From Metabacillus niabensis (GTDB taxonomy: Bacteria; Bacillota; Bacilli; Bacillales; Bacillaceae): 64,000 nt of DNA. Positions 52,076 through 60,124 of the stretch are shown in pieces (position 1 is the first letter of the stretch; every line of letters begins with the position of its first letter). The stretch is taken from assembly GCF_020524345.1 (NCBI RefSeq), contig NZ_JAIVLH010000021.1:1-64000 (forward strand), given 5' to 3'. Position numbers and translations under genes: made by a program. The notes beneath the pieces were generated by a model that saw nothing but the letters and a program-made list of their open reading frames with translations, was not told the DNA's origin and did not search any database.

Positions 52076-53173
52076 ATGGATCAAAAGGTATTTATAACCG
52101 GGATGACAGTATTAACGAGCTATGGTAGTAATCGTCAAGAGCTGCAAAGAATAATTAATAATGATAACCCTCGAGGTGATGAAATAAGTCCTCAGAGCTG
52201 GATTTCAGAGGAGCGCCAAATCCCTATTAGAGGATATAAATGCAGCGATAGTATGATAGATGCTCTATTAGAGGGAATTCAAACAAGAAGCATGGATCGC
52301 TTCTCAAAATTAAACGTTGCAGCAGTGAAATTAGCATTACAGGAAGCCTTGTTAGAAGATGGGTCTGAAAATACAGGATATTTGATGAGTACGACCTTTG
52401 GACCATGGCAGTCGACAAATAAATATACTAAGGAATTAGTCCATGAAGGTCCAATAAATGCAAGTCCGAGGTTATTTCCAAATACTGTTTTGAATTCTGC
52501 ACAGGGACAGGTAGCTAAACAATTTAAATTAAAGGGAGTCTCTTCCACTATAACAGGTGTATCTTCCATCCCATATGCATATAGTTTAATTCGAAAAGGA
52601 GCAGCTGAAAGAATTCTTGTTGCAGGTGCAGAAGAGCTAAACGAAAACATGATGGAAGCATTTCAAGAGCTTGGAAGTCCAGTGGTTCATGGTGAAGGTG
52701 TCGGGGTACTGCTGCTTGAATCTGAAAAAAGTGCTAGACACAGACATGCAACAATATATGGTGAAATATTGGATTATGAAATGTTATGTGATACAAACAT
52801 GAAAAATTGGTTTGAAAGTGCAGATGCAAATGGCAGGACATTAATCCAAGTATTAAGCCGTTTGGAATCTAGAAGAGTACCTGATTCGATTGCTGATTTA
52901 AAAGTTCTTATTTCTGGAAGAAATGGATCTAAAGCATTAAGTGCAGCTGAAGATACATCATTTCGTGAGATATACAGTGAAAGGTTAAGAACTCAAATAA
53001 AGGTAGTGTCCCCAAAAAATATTTTAGGTGAAACCTTTGGAGCATCAAGTGTACTAAGTACTATTACTGCCCTTCAAAGCTTAGAAAATAAAAATGACGA
53101 AGCGATCATTGTTAACCATGAAATTGGCGGAAATCAAATCGCTTTAAGAATTAGAAAGGGAGAAGTTGAATGA
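52076..53173 (+). CDS. ketosynthase-like chain-length-factor-type protein
   Basis: 365-aa thiolase-fold protein homologous to beta-ketoacyl-ACP synthases but without the catalytic residues. The active-site Cys motif TACAAG of its partner is replaced by TGVSSIP (around Ser163). The NAHGTG histidine motif reads ISGRNGS, and GHTLG reads GETFG with Glu319. This matches the role of KSbeta/chain length factors, which form heterodimers with a true ketosynthase (here the gene at 54347). ATG 52076 has GAGGAG just upstream; an in-frame ATG at 52010 adds 22 residues. Its last bases overlap the ketoreductase start. Confidence 0.75.
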   Translation: MDQKVFITGMTVLTSYGSNRQELQRIINNDNPRGDEISPQSWISEERQIPIRGYKCSDSMIDALLEGIQTRSMDRFSKLNVAAVKLALQEALLEDGSENTGYLMSTTFGPWQSTNKYTKELVHEGPINASPRLFPNTVLNSAQGQVAKQFKLKGVSSTITGVSSIPYAYSLIRKGAAERILVAGAEELNENMMEAFQELGSPVVHGEGVGVLLLESEKSARHRHATIYGEILDYEMLCDTNMKNWFESADANGRTLIQVLSRLESRRVPDSIADLKVLISGRNGSKALSAAEDTSFREIYSERLRTQIKVVSPKNILGETFGASSVLSTITALQSLENKNDEAIIVNHEIGGNQIALRIRKGEVE

Positions 53174-53910
53174 GTGAAAAGAAAGTAGCGATTGTCACTG
53201 GAGCTTCACGAGGGATTGGTAAAGCTATAGCTTTGCGCCTTGCAAAAGACAATTTTATGGTTGTAATAAATTATAACAAAAGCCGTGAAGATGCTGAAAA
53301 AGTACTGGAATCTATTAAAGAAATTGGTGGAGAAGGGTTACTATTCCAAGGTTCTGTTACAGATAGGAATGTAATGGATCGAATGGTTAAAGAGGTTGTT
53401 AATCAGTTCGGGAGAATTGATCTTTTAGTTAATAATGCGGGTGTTCTTCGTCCTAAATATCTCATGATGACAAAACTTGATGAGTGGGAAGAAACGATCG
53501 CGACTAATTTAACAGGTCCCTTTTACTGTATCAAGTCTGTTCTACGCTCTATGATCGAGCAAAGATCTGGGCGAATTATAAACATGAGCTCTGTGGCAAG
53601 TTTAAGTGGTATTCCTGGACAATCCTCATATGCAGCCAGCAAATCAGGGATGAATGGAATGACTAGAGTACTAGCAAAAGAATTATCAAACTATGGAATC
53701 TTAATAAATTCCATTGCACCCGGCTTCATTGAAACTGATATGACAGGGGACTTTCCGGAAACTGCTTTAAAGGAATACAAAAATAGTATTCCTCTGAAAA
53801 GGTTTGGACATGGTGAGGATGTTGCAAATCTCGTTTCATTCTTAGCTTCGGAACAAGCCAGCTATATTACTGGACAAGTCATTGCAGTTGATGGTGGGCT
53901 GTCTGCTTAA
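53170..53910 (+). CDS. FabG-like 3-ketoacyl-ACP reductase
   Basis: 246-aa SDR closely following FabG. It has TGASRGIG (residues 10-17), NNAGV (about 90), and Ser-Tyr-Lys in MSSVASLSGIPGQSSYAASK. The ending is YITGQVIAVDGGLSA. Its ATG overlaps the preceding stop (ATGA), so translation is coupled to the chain-length-factor-like gene. It should reduce the beta-keto group of the ACP-bound chain using NADPH. The location, not the sequence, distinguishes it from a housekeeping FabG. No dehydratase or enoyl reductase gene is seen in the cluster. Confidence 0.88.
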   Translation: MSEKKVAIVTGASRGIGKAIALRLAKDNFMVVINYNKSREDAEKVLESIKEIGGEGLLFQGSVTDRNVMDRMVKEVVNQFGRIDLLVNNAGVLRPKYLMMTKLDEWEETIATNLTGPFYCIKSVLRSMIEQRSGRIINMSSVASLSGIPGQSSYAASKSGMNGMTRVLAKELSNYGILINSIAPGFIETDMTGDFPETALKEYKNSIPLKRFGHGEDVANLVSFLASEQASYITGQVIAVDGGLSA

Positions 53911-53972
53911 CTTATAAAGAAAGCTATAAAGTTTTCTTAATAATATAAAAAACATATTTGGAGGAGAAAAAA

Positions 53973-54230
53973 ATGGAAAAAACATTAGAAACAAAAGTAA
54001 AGGAATGTATTATTGATCGTTTGGATTTACAAATGAGTCCTGAGGAAATTTTAGATGATGCCCCCTTATTCGGAGAAGGCTTAGGTTTAGACTCCCTGGA
54101 TTCCTTAGAACTTGTAATAGCTATTGGTAAAAACTTTGATGTCGAAATTAATGATGATGAATACCATGTTTTATCGACAGTAGAATCAATTTGCGAGTTT
54201 ATAAGAGAAAAAACACTTGAAAGAATATAA
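53973..54230 (+). CDS. acyl carrier protein
   Basis: 85-aa acidic four-helix carrier. The phosphopantetheine attachment site is Ser41 in LGLDSLDSLEL, preceded by FGEGLG. GGAGGAG is six bases before ATG 53973. The motif is of the secondary-metabolism/polyene ACP style rather than AcpP (GADSLD). It should carry the growing acyl chain and present it to the KS pair, the reductase and, by analogy with butirosin's BtrI, the BtrH-like proteins. A strong terminator follows, so ACP may be expressed at a higher level than downstream genes. Confidence 0.9.
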   Translation: MEKTLETKVKECIIDRLDLQMSPEEILDDAPLFGEGLGLDSLDSLELVIAIGKNFDVEINDDEYHVLSTVESICEFIREKTLERI

Positions 54231-54245
54231 AAAGCAATAAACTCT

Positions 54246-54297
54246 GGTCACCTTCCTCTTACTAAATTAGCAAGGGGGAAGGTGGTCTGTCTTTTTT
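54246..54297 (+). terminator. terminator between ACP and ketosynthase
   Basis: CACCTTCC pairs with GGAAGGTG, extended by CTT/AAG and CT/AG pairs in the loop side, followed by a T-rich TCTGTCTTTTTT. It may be a partial terminator that sets carrier-to-enzyme ratio inside the cluster. Confidence 0.75.
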
Positions 54298-54346
54298 ACC
54301 AGTTTAGGAGACATTTTGAAATGAATGAAACGAGAGGGGGATTAAT

Positions 54347-55561
54347 ATGAGAAAAAGAACTGTCATAACAGGTATTGGAATTTTATCTTCCATTGGTAAT
54401 GGAAAGGAACAATTTATTAACGGACTAGTTGAAGGTGTATGTGGAACCGACCGTGTTCGTTCATTTGATATTGAGGAATATCCTGTTCAAATGGGTGCTG
54501 AAATCAAGGACTTTCATACTGAAAATTACGGTGTATTTGATCTTCAGAATGAGGATACAACTGTTCAAAAGGCAGTATGTGCTGTTAAGGAAGCTTTAGA
54601 TGATTCAGGAATCTTAAGTCACTATGAACCTTTTGATATAGGTGTTTCTGTTGCCACTTCTCTGGGGGGGGTAACTTCGAGAGAAAATTATTATAGAGAT
54701 ATAAAGGCTGGTAGAGCAGCAGATCCGAGTCTTTTATTAAAAGTACCTACATCTTGTATTGCAGGGAATATTAGTGAGTACTTTGGTGTGAATGGACCTA
54801 ATTATACGGTTGTTACAGCCTGTGCTGCTGGTGGTAATGCACTTGGTATAGCAAAAGACCTTATTAGTGAAGGTAAAGTGAAAGCTATGATTGCAGGTGG
54901 TGTAGATCCTTTTTCTGCAGTTTCATTCAGCGGGTTTACAGTATTAAGGTCATTATCCAAAAGTTATACACGTCCCTTTAATAAGGATAGAGATGGACTA
55001 ACGCTTGGAGAAGCTTCAGCCTTCTTAATTCTTGAGGAAATGGAAAGTGCCATAGAAAGAGGTGCTCATATTTATGCTGAACTTCTCGGTTATGGGATAA
55101 GCAATGATGCGTACCATATGACATCACCTGATCCAAATGGAGGAGGTGCCTATCGCTCCATGACGATGGCATTAGAAGAAGCTGGTCTTTTACCACAGCA
55201 TATCAGCTATGTTAATGCACATGGTACCGGGACTCCATACAATGACCAAATGGAATTAGCAACGATTGAAAAAGTCTTTGGTGAATCGTTAATAAATATT
55301 CCTATTAGTTCTTCGAAATCACAGTTTGGGCATACTCTTGGGACCGCTGGAGCTATTGAAGCAATTGTGTGTGCATTAGCAATTTCAAATAATTTTACGC
55401 CTCCAACGATCCATTCAACAGACCCGATTAATCATCAGTATAATTTTGTTCAAAATAAAAGCCAAAAACAAGAAGTGAACTATGCCCTTTCTAATTCTTT
55501 TGCTTTTGGAGGCAATACCGCGACCCTTGTGCTTGGAAAGTCTCCGAGGGATAAAAAATGA
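54347..55561 (+). CDS. beta-ketoacyl-ACP synthase (KSalpha/FabF-type)
   Basis: 404-aa condensing enzyme with an intact Cys-His-His triad: Cys159 in VTACAAGGN, His292 in NAHGTGTPYND, His329 in SSKSQFGHTLG with Lys324. It would perform decarboxylative Claisen condensations with malonyl-ACP. The start MRKRTVITGIGILSSIG and AGAGGGGG ribosome site are unambiguous. With the triad-less KS-like protein upstream it forms a KSalpha/KSbeta pair as in type II polyketide synthases. No acyltransferase gene is visible, so FabD of primary metabolism may be used. The stop overlaps the next start (ATGA). Confidence 0.9.
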   Translation: MRKRTVITGIGILSSIGNGKEQFINGLVEGVCGTDRVRSFDIEEYPVQMGAEIKDFHTENYGVFDLQNEDTTVQKAVCAVKEALDDSGILSHYEPFDIGVSVATSLGGVTSRENYYRDIKAGRAADPSLLLKVPTSCIAGNISEYFGVNGPNYTVVTACAAGGNALGIAKDLISEGKVKAMIAGGVDPFSAVSFSGFTVLRSLSKSYTRPFNKDRDGLTLGEASAFLILEEMESAIERGAHIYAELLGYGISNDAYHMTSPDPNGGGAYRSMTMALEEAGLLPQHISYVNAHGTGTPYNDQMELATIEKVFGESLINIPISSSKSQFGHTLGTAGAIEAIVCALAISNNFTPPTIHSTDPINHQYNFVQNKSQKQEVNYALSNSFAFGGNTATLVLGKSPRDKK

Positions 55562-56010
55562 ATAATTTACTAGACGGTTTTTACGTCACACATGATATTC
55601 AGTTTCATGAAGTGGACTCTATGAATATCGTCCATCACAGTCAATACATATTATGGTTGGAAAAAGCTCGATTTGCTTTGGCCAGGAAAACATTAAATTT
55701 TGGTATGAAGGATTTTGAACGGAATGGAATTCTTTTGCCAGTAACGAAAGTAGAGTGTAAATACTTGCGGTCTATTAAATTAGACCAACCCATTCGTATC
55801 TACGTTAAACTCGTAGAATCAGAAAGTGCACTGGTTAAATTCATTTACGAAGTATATGAGGAGGACACACAGATTAAGTTTGCTGAAGCAACCACGGAGC
55901 AAGCATTTGTGAATAAATACGGGAAGTTACTTCTTAATCAACCGGAGCTATGGGTTGAAGGAGTGAAGAAGATCAAAACAGATTTTCCTACTTATATAGT
56001 AGGGCAATAG
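55558..56010 (+). CDS. hotdog-fold acyl thioesterase, YbgC/4HBT-like
   Basis: 150-aa hotdog protein with the 4HBT motif FHEVDSMNIVHHSQYILWLE, in which Asp20 is the expected catalytic residue, and EKAR following. Such enzymes hydrolyse acyl-CoA or acyl-ACP thioesters. Translation is coupled to the ketosynthase gene. It could release the finished chain or edit stalled chains. Because the cluster lacks a dehydratase and FabZ/FabA are also hotdog proteins, a dehydratase role was considered but the motif favours thioesterase. Confidence 0.82.
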   Translation: MNNLLDGFYVTHDIQFHEVDSMNIVHHSQYILWLEKARFALARKTLNFGMKDFERNGILLPVTKVECKYLRSIKLDQPIRIYVKLVESESALVKFIYEVYEEDTQIKFAEATTEQAFVNKYGKLLLNQPELWVEGVKKIKTDFPTYIVGQ

Positions 56011-56057
56011 AAAATCACCATAAATTTGTTAGGATGTAAAAAAATAGGAGTGGAAGC

Positions 56058-57203
56058 ATGTTTAAGTATGTCATCCAAAATGTTCGTAGACGAAAAGTAA
56101 GAACATTACTAACGATACTAGGGATTGCGGTTTGTATTCAAATGTTTACGATTATTAGTTCAATAATCGATTATACGATTTCTGATTTAGAAGGAGAAAT
56201 GTCAAAATACGCGGGGCAAATGTACGTAAAGGCAAAGAGTGTCTCCAGCAGTACAGGGGAAACATTTCCTCCTATGAATAGCTCTATTTTACAAGATGAC
56301 GGTGACCAGGTATTGGAGAATTTTGGAGAAGACATTCAACAGGATTTAAGTACACCTGTCATTTTTAACATGATTGCCGGCCCAGCAGGACCAAATATGC
56401 CGCCACAGGCATTAGCTGTAGGGGTAACCCCTGGGAAAGAACAGGCATATACAGGTGAGGATGTAAAGGTAGAAAGTGGTTCCTTGGAATTGAAACAAGG
56501 AGAAAAGCAGGTAGTGCTTGGATCAGATGCAGCAGCCTTTTTTAAGGTGGATAAGCTTGGTGACTCTATTCAACTGTCTGGTGAGACATACACAGTAAGC
56601 GGATTGCTGGAATCGGCAAATCGCGTTGTCAATCCGTTGGTTCTGCTATCTGTTGAAGATGCAAAAGAAACCTTTTCTCTTGCTGATACTTACTCGACTG
56701 TTCTATTAACAGTAAAAAAATTGGATGATATTGAACTAATATCTAAAGAAATTACATCAGATAATAACAAATTAGAAGTAATGACACAAGAGGGAATAGC
56801 TGAAAATATAAACAGTTCTTTACAGGGAACAAAAATGTTCATGTCAACTATTCTAATTACCGTTGTAGGAGTAGCAGTAATTGTAATATTGATCGTGATG
56901 GTTCTGGCGATTATGGAACGAACAAAGGAAATTGGAGTTCTCCGTGCGATCGGTGCCTCAAAGCGTGAAATTATGAGCTCGGTTCTTCTAGAATCTTTAA
57001 TTATGAGTTCTATTGGAGGGACTATTGGGGTCGGATTGGGTTTCTTAGTCCTACTCTTTGTATTTCAGGCACCATACTTCTTCACCAATCAGATTGCCTT
57101 TTTGGCTGTTGGAATGTCCATTTTAATTGGAGTTCTTTCAAGTTTATATCCAAGTTTTAGGGCTGTTAAGATTCATCCACAGGAGGCACTCCGTTATGAG
57201 TAA
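56058..57203 (+). CDS. MacB/FtsX-family ABC permease
   Basis: 381-aa permease. It has an N-terminal helix (about 18-38), an extracellular MacB-like core domain (about 45-265) and three C-terminal helices. The C-terminal part includes MERTKEIGVLRAIGASKREI (about 288-307), the standard FtsX cytoplasmic motif. The region PMNSSILQ...MPPQA is rich in Met and Pro. AGGAG precedes the ATG. It overlaps the ATPase gene by eight bases. The pair probably exports the cluster product or gives self-resistance. Confidence 0.85.
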   Translation: MFKYVIQNVRRRKVRTLLTILGIAVCIQMFTIISSIIDYTISDLEGEMSKYAGQMYVKAKSVSSSTGETFPPMNSSILQDDGDQVLENFGEDIQQDLSTPVIFNMIAGPAGPNMPPQALAVGVTPGKEQAYTGEDVKVESGSLELKQGEKQVVLGSDAAAFFKVDKLGDSIQLSGETYTVSGLLESANRVVNPLVLLSVEDAKETFSLADTYSTVLLTVKKLDDIELISKEITSDNNKLEVMTQEGIAENINSSLQGTKMFMSTILITVVGVAVIVILIVMVLAIMERTKEIGVLRAIGASKREIMSSVLLESLIMSSIGGTIGVGLGFLVLLFVFQAPYFFTNQIAFLAVGMSILIGVLSSLYPSFRAVKIHPQEALRYE

Positions 57204-57915
57204 AAATGAAGCAATCATTCATGCGAAAAATTTAACCCGAAGATTCAAAATGGGAAATGTTGATGTTATTCCCTTAAAAAATGTTTCTTTTGACATCCCA
57301 AAAGGAAGTTTTACAACTATTATTGGACCATCGGGATCCGGGAAAAGTACGTTGCTTAATCTACTCGGGTTAGTTGACAGTCCAACCACTGGTGAATTGT
57401 ATATAAATGGTTTGAAGGTTCATGAACAATCAGATCTTCAGCTTACAAAATTGAGAGCGAAGTATATTGGATTTATCTTTCAAAGCTTTCATTTAATTCC
57501 GGTTCTTAATGTGCTTGATAATGTCATGTTACAACTTTCGTTTAGTGATCTACCAAAAAGTGAACATAAATTGGCAGCAATTGATGCCTTAGAACAAGTT
57601 GGTTTAGGTGATAAACTTCGTAATTATCCTAATGATCTGTCGGGTGGTCAGCGTCAACGTGTATCGATTGCAAGAGCAATAGCGAAGAAACCTGAGATCA
57701 TTTTGGCTGATGAACCAACAGGAAGTTTAGATAGTAAAACGGGTGAGGGTATCATTTCTATTATTGAAGAGTTACACAAACTGGGTAAAACAATCATTAT
57801 GGTTACTCATGACCTGGATATAGCAGCAAGAGCAGAAACCCAGCTTGTATTAAGAGATGGTGAAATTAGAGAAACAAGAACCAAAGATCAGATAGAATTA
57901 ATGAAAGTTTATTAA
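57196..57915 (+). CDS. MacB/LolD-type ABC ATPase
   Basis: 239-aa nucleotide-binding subunit with Walker A GPSGSGKST, Q-loop in FIFQSFHLIP, signature LSGGQRQR, Walker B IILADEP and His-loop MVTHD. ATG 57196 has AGGAGG nine bases upstream, inside the permease gene. It partners with the preceding permease. No adaptor protein is encoded beside it, unlike the exporter at 33-38 kb. Confidence 0.88.
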   Translation: MSKNEAIIHAKNLTRRFKMGNVDVIPLKNVSFDIPKGSFTTIIGPSGSGKSTLLNLLGLVDSPTTGELYINGLKVHEQSDLQLTKLRAKYIGFIFQSFHLIPVLNVLDNVMLQLSFSDLPKSEHKLAAIDALEQVGLGDKLRNYPNDLSGGQRQRVSIARAIAKKPEIILADEPTGSLDSKTGEGIISIIEELHKLGKTIIMVTHDLDIAARAETQLVLRDGEIRETRTKDQIELMKVY

Positions 57916-57968
57916 ATAGTGCTTATATACAAATCTAGTTATCTATATACCAGAAAAGAGGTCCGGTA

Positions 57969-59027
57969 ATGAAAGCTATAAAAGATACGATAAATGTTGG
58001 TGTTATTGGGTGCGGTTCAATTGCAAAGTTTAGACATTTACCAGAATTGGATGCACATCCACATGCAAACATTGAGGCAGTTTGTGATGCAAATGAAGAC
58101 CGGGCTGCAAAGCTGGCACGATTATATAAGTCGAAATATTATTTAGATTATCAAGAATTATTAGAAGACAGCAATATAGATGCGGTGATTATATGCCTGC
58201 CGCACCATTTGCATGCAAAGGTAGCGGTTGAAGCAGCTAATGCCGGAAAAGATATTCTCTGTGAAAAACCAATTGCAACAACTCTTGAAGAAGCAGAACA
58301 AATGGTTGAGGCTGCAAAGAGCAATAATATCAAACTGATGATTGGACATAATCAACGATTTGCACCTTCTCATCAGCAGGCAAAAGAGATACTTGATTCA
58401 GGAAAACTGGGCAAGGTCACCTCATTCAAAACGACCTTTGGCCATTCAGGACCGGAAAATTGGAGTATCGAAGGGAAAGATAGTTTTTACTTTACTAATG
58501 ATACTATTCCTTTTGGTGTGATGGGGGACCTCGCTATACATAAGATTGATTTACTCCATTATTTACTAGGTGAGTTAATTACACATGTAACAGCAATGAC
58601 TGGAACATTTCAAAAGCCAACTAACCATGAAGATTCATCCATACTGCTGGTTCGTACAAACAGTGGAGCAATAGGAACGGTTACAGCCAGTTGGACTTAT
58701 TCAATGCAGGAAAACGCAACTGTTTTATATTGTGAAAATGGTGTTATCCGGATGGAGGAAGGCGGAGAATACCCTCTGATGATTCAGTATAATAACAAGA
58801 ATGCAGTTTATTATAAGCTTGGAGACCTAATGACATATGAAAGGAAGGAACCTGAGAAAAGCGGGGTTGTCTTTTCATTTATTAATAGTTTGCTAGATCA
58901 TCAGAAAATGTCGATTACCGGTGAAGATGGATACAATGCACTTTGTGTTGTTTTATCAGCTATAGAAGCGGAGAAGACGCAATCAATTGTGCAGGTGACT
59001 ACGAGGATGAAACAAGCAGTCCACTAA
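57969..59027 (+). CDS. Gfo/Idh/MocA oxidoreductase in the biosynthetic cluster
   Basis: 352-aa NAD(P)-dependent dehydrogenase: Rossmann GVIGCGSIAKFRHL (residues 10-23), ILCEKPIATT (about 95-104) and GDLAIHKIDLLHYLLG (about 181-196) with the conserved catalytic His. It lies between an ABC exporter and three BtrH-like genes, all on one strand with short gaps. Related enzymes oxidise sugar or inositol hydroxyls on the way to amino sugars (for example NtdC in kanosamine synthesis). It may prepare the acceptor that the BtrH-like proteins acylate, which is inference. No aminotransferase is visible in the window. Confidence 0.83.
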   Translation: MKAIKDTINVGVIGCGSIAKFRHLPELDAHPHANIEAVCDANEDRAAKLARLYKSKYYLDYQELLEDSNIDAVIICLPHHLHAKVAVEAANAGKDILCEKPIATTLEEAEQMVEAAKSNNIKLMIGHNQRFAPSHQQAKEILDSGKLGKVTSFKTTFGHSGPENWSIEGKDSFYFTNDTIPFGVMGDLAIHKIDLLHYLLGELITHVTAMTGTFQKPTNHEDSSILLVRTNSGAIGTVTASWTYSMQENATVLYCENGVIRMEEGGEYPLMIQYNNKNAVYYKLGDLMTYERKEPEKSGVVFSFINSLLDHQKMSITGEDGYNALCVVLSAIEAEKTQSIVQVTTRMKQAVH

Positions 59028-59050
59028 TAGGATAAGAAAGGATGGGAAAT

Positions 59051-60124
59051 ATGAGGCATCATATAAAATTTGATTCACATCGGTTAGGTTTAAACTGTGG
59101 ATCTGCACCAATAAGAGATCTTCTGGAGTTTAATGGTCACAGATTTACAGAACCAATGTGTTTTGGTCTAGGCAGTGGTCTGAATTTCGTTTATCACCAT
59201 GGCGGGACAGAAGTACTGGATAAGCAATTTCGTGCACCAATCACAATCATTACTGGAAGAACCTCAGCACCTTATGTAGAGTTATGCAGCGTTTTGGGTG
59301 TGAAAATCACAGTTAAACGTACACATGATGCTGAGCGAGCATGGGAAGAAGTAAAGCACTTGGTTAACCAGAATATACCGGTGGCTTGTGATATTGATGT
59401 AGAAATGATTCAAAATAATAATCCAGTAACAGAACGTTTTGGTTGGCATATGGGTGGTCATAAGACAATTATGATCGGTTATGATGAACAGGAAAATTCT
59501 GCTCAATTAATTGAAAATATGATTAAAGACCCTATAACTGTTCCATTGGATTTATTCACAACAATGAGAAGTTCAGCTGATTTATATCCATCCGAAAATG
59601 AATGGTTTTACATTGATGTACCTGAAAAGCTTCAAGATTTAGAGATTGCATTAAAAATGGCTATTATCAAAAATGTCAATGCTATGAAAAATCCTGCTTT
59701 TACCGTAAAAGATCAAAATCAACAGTACCATACAACCGGGATACCGGGGCTCGAATACTGGTATAGTGAGATTTTGGAATGGCCAAGCATACTGGATAAA
59801 GATCGGCTTATAGCAAGTATCTTGACAGCATTTTTACAAAATAACATTTCAGGTGGTGGAATGTATCGAAAAATGTATGCACGCTTTTTGCGTGAGGCAG
59901 ATGATTGTTTGAGTATTCCTGCCTTAGTAGATGCTTCTAACATTTATCGAAACCTATCAAATGATTGGGAATCCTTAATAAAATTAATGATGGTGTTTAT
60001 AGATGACGGAGACGAATCGCACTTCAAAGATCCAGCCTTTGAAAAAGTAGTGAATGATATTTATACAAATGAAAAGAGGGCTTTCTCAATTTTGGATGAG
60101 GTGTCAAGTCAATGGTTGCGATAA
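59051..60124 (+). CDS. BtrH-like acyltransferase 1
   Basis: 357-aa protein with an N-terminal BtrH_N-type domain. It has Cys16 in LGLNCGSAPIRDLL, then FTEPMCFGLGSGLNFVYHHG, and His137 in MGGHKTIMIGYDE. Cys plus GGHK resembles the Cys-His arrangement of papain/C39-like folds used by BtrH. BtrH in butirosin biosynthesis transfers an acyl chain from the ACP BtrI to ribostamycin. A helical C-terminal domain (about 200-357) corresponds to the family's second half. ATG 59051 has AAAGG nine bases upstream; ATG 59042 abuts that site. It overlaps the next gene by 13 bases. Confidence 0.75.
   Translation: MRHHIKFDSHRLGLNCGSAPIRDLLEFNGHRFTEPMCFGLGSGLNFVYHHGGTEVLDKQFRAPITIITGRTSAPYVELCSVLGVKITVKRTHDAERAWEEVKHLVNQNIPVACDIDVEMIQNNNPVTERFGWHMGGHKTIMIGYDEQENSAQLIENMIKDPITVPLDLFTTMRSSADLYPSENEWFYIDVPEKLQDLEIALKMAIIKNVNAMKNPAFTVKDQNQQYHTTGIPGLEYWYSEILEWPSILDKDRLIASILTAFLQNNISGGGMYRKMYARFLREADDCLSIPALVDASNIYRNLSNDWESLIKLMMVFIDDGDESHFKDPAFEKVVNDIYTNEKRAFSILDEVSSQWLR

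Noticed and set aside
52279-52650. 123-aa antisense frame within the KS-like gene
   Set aside because: Composition reflects the complementary coding strand. The sense frame has homology to ketosynthases and coupling to neighbours.
55558-56010. Hotdog protein as the missing dehydratase of the KS/CLF cluster
   Set aside because: The HEVDSMNIVHHSQY motif with Asp and EKAR is that of 4HBT thioesterases. FabZ/FabA-type His-Glu motifs are absent.
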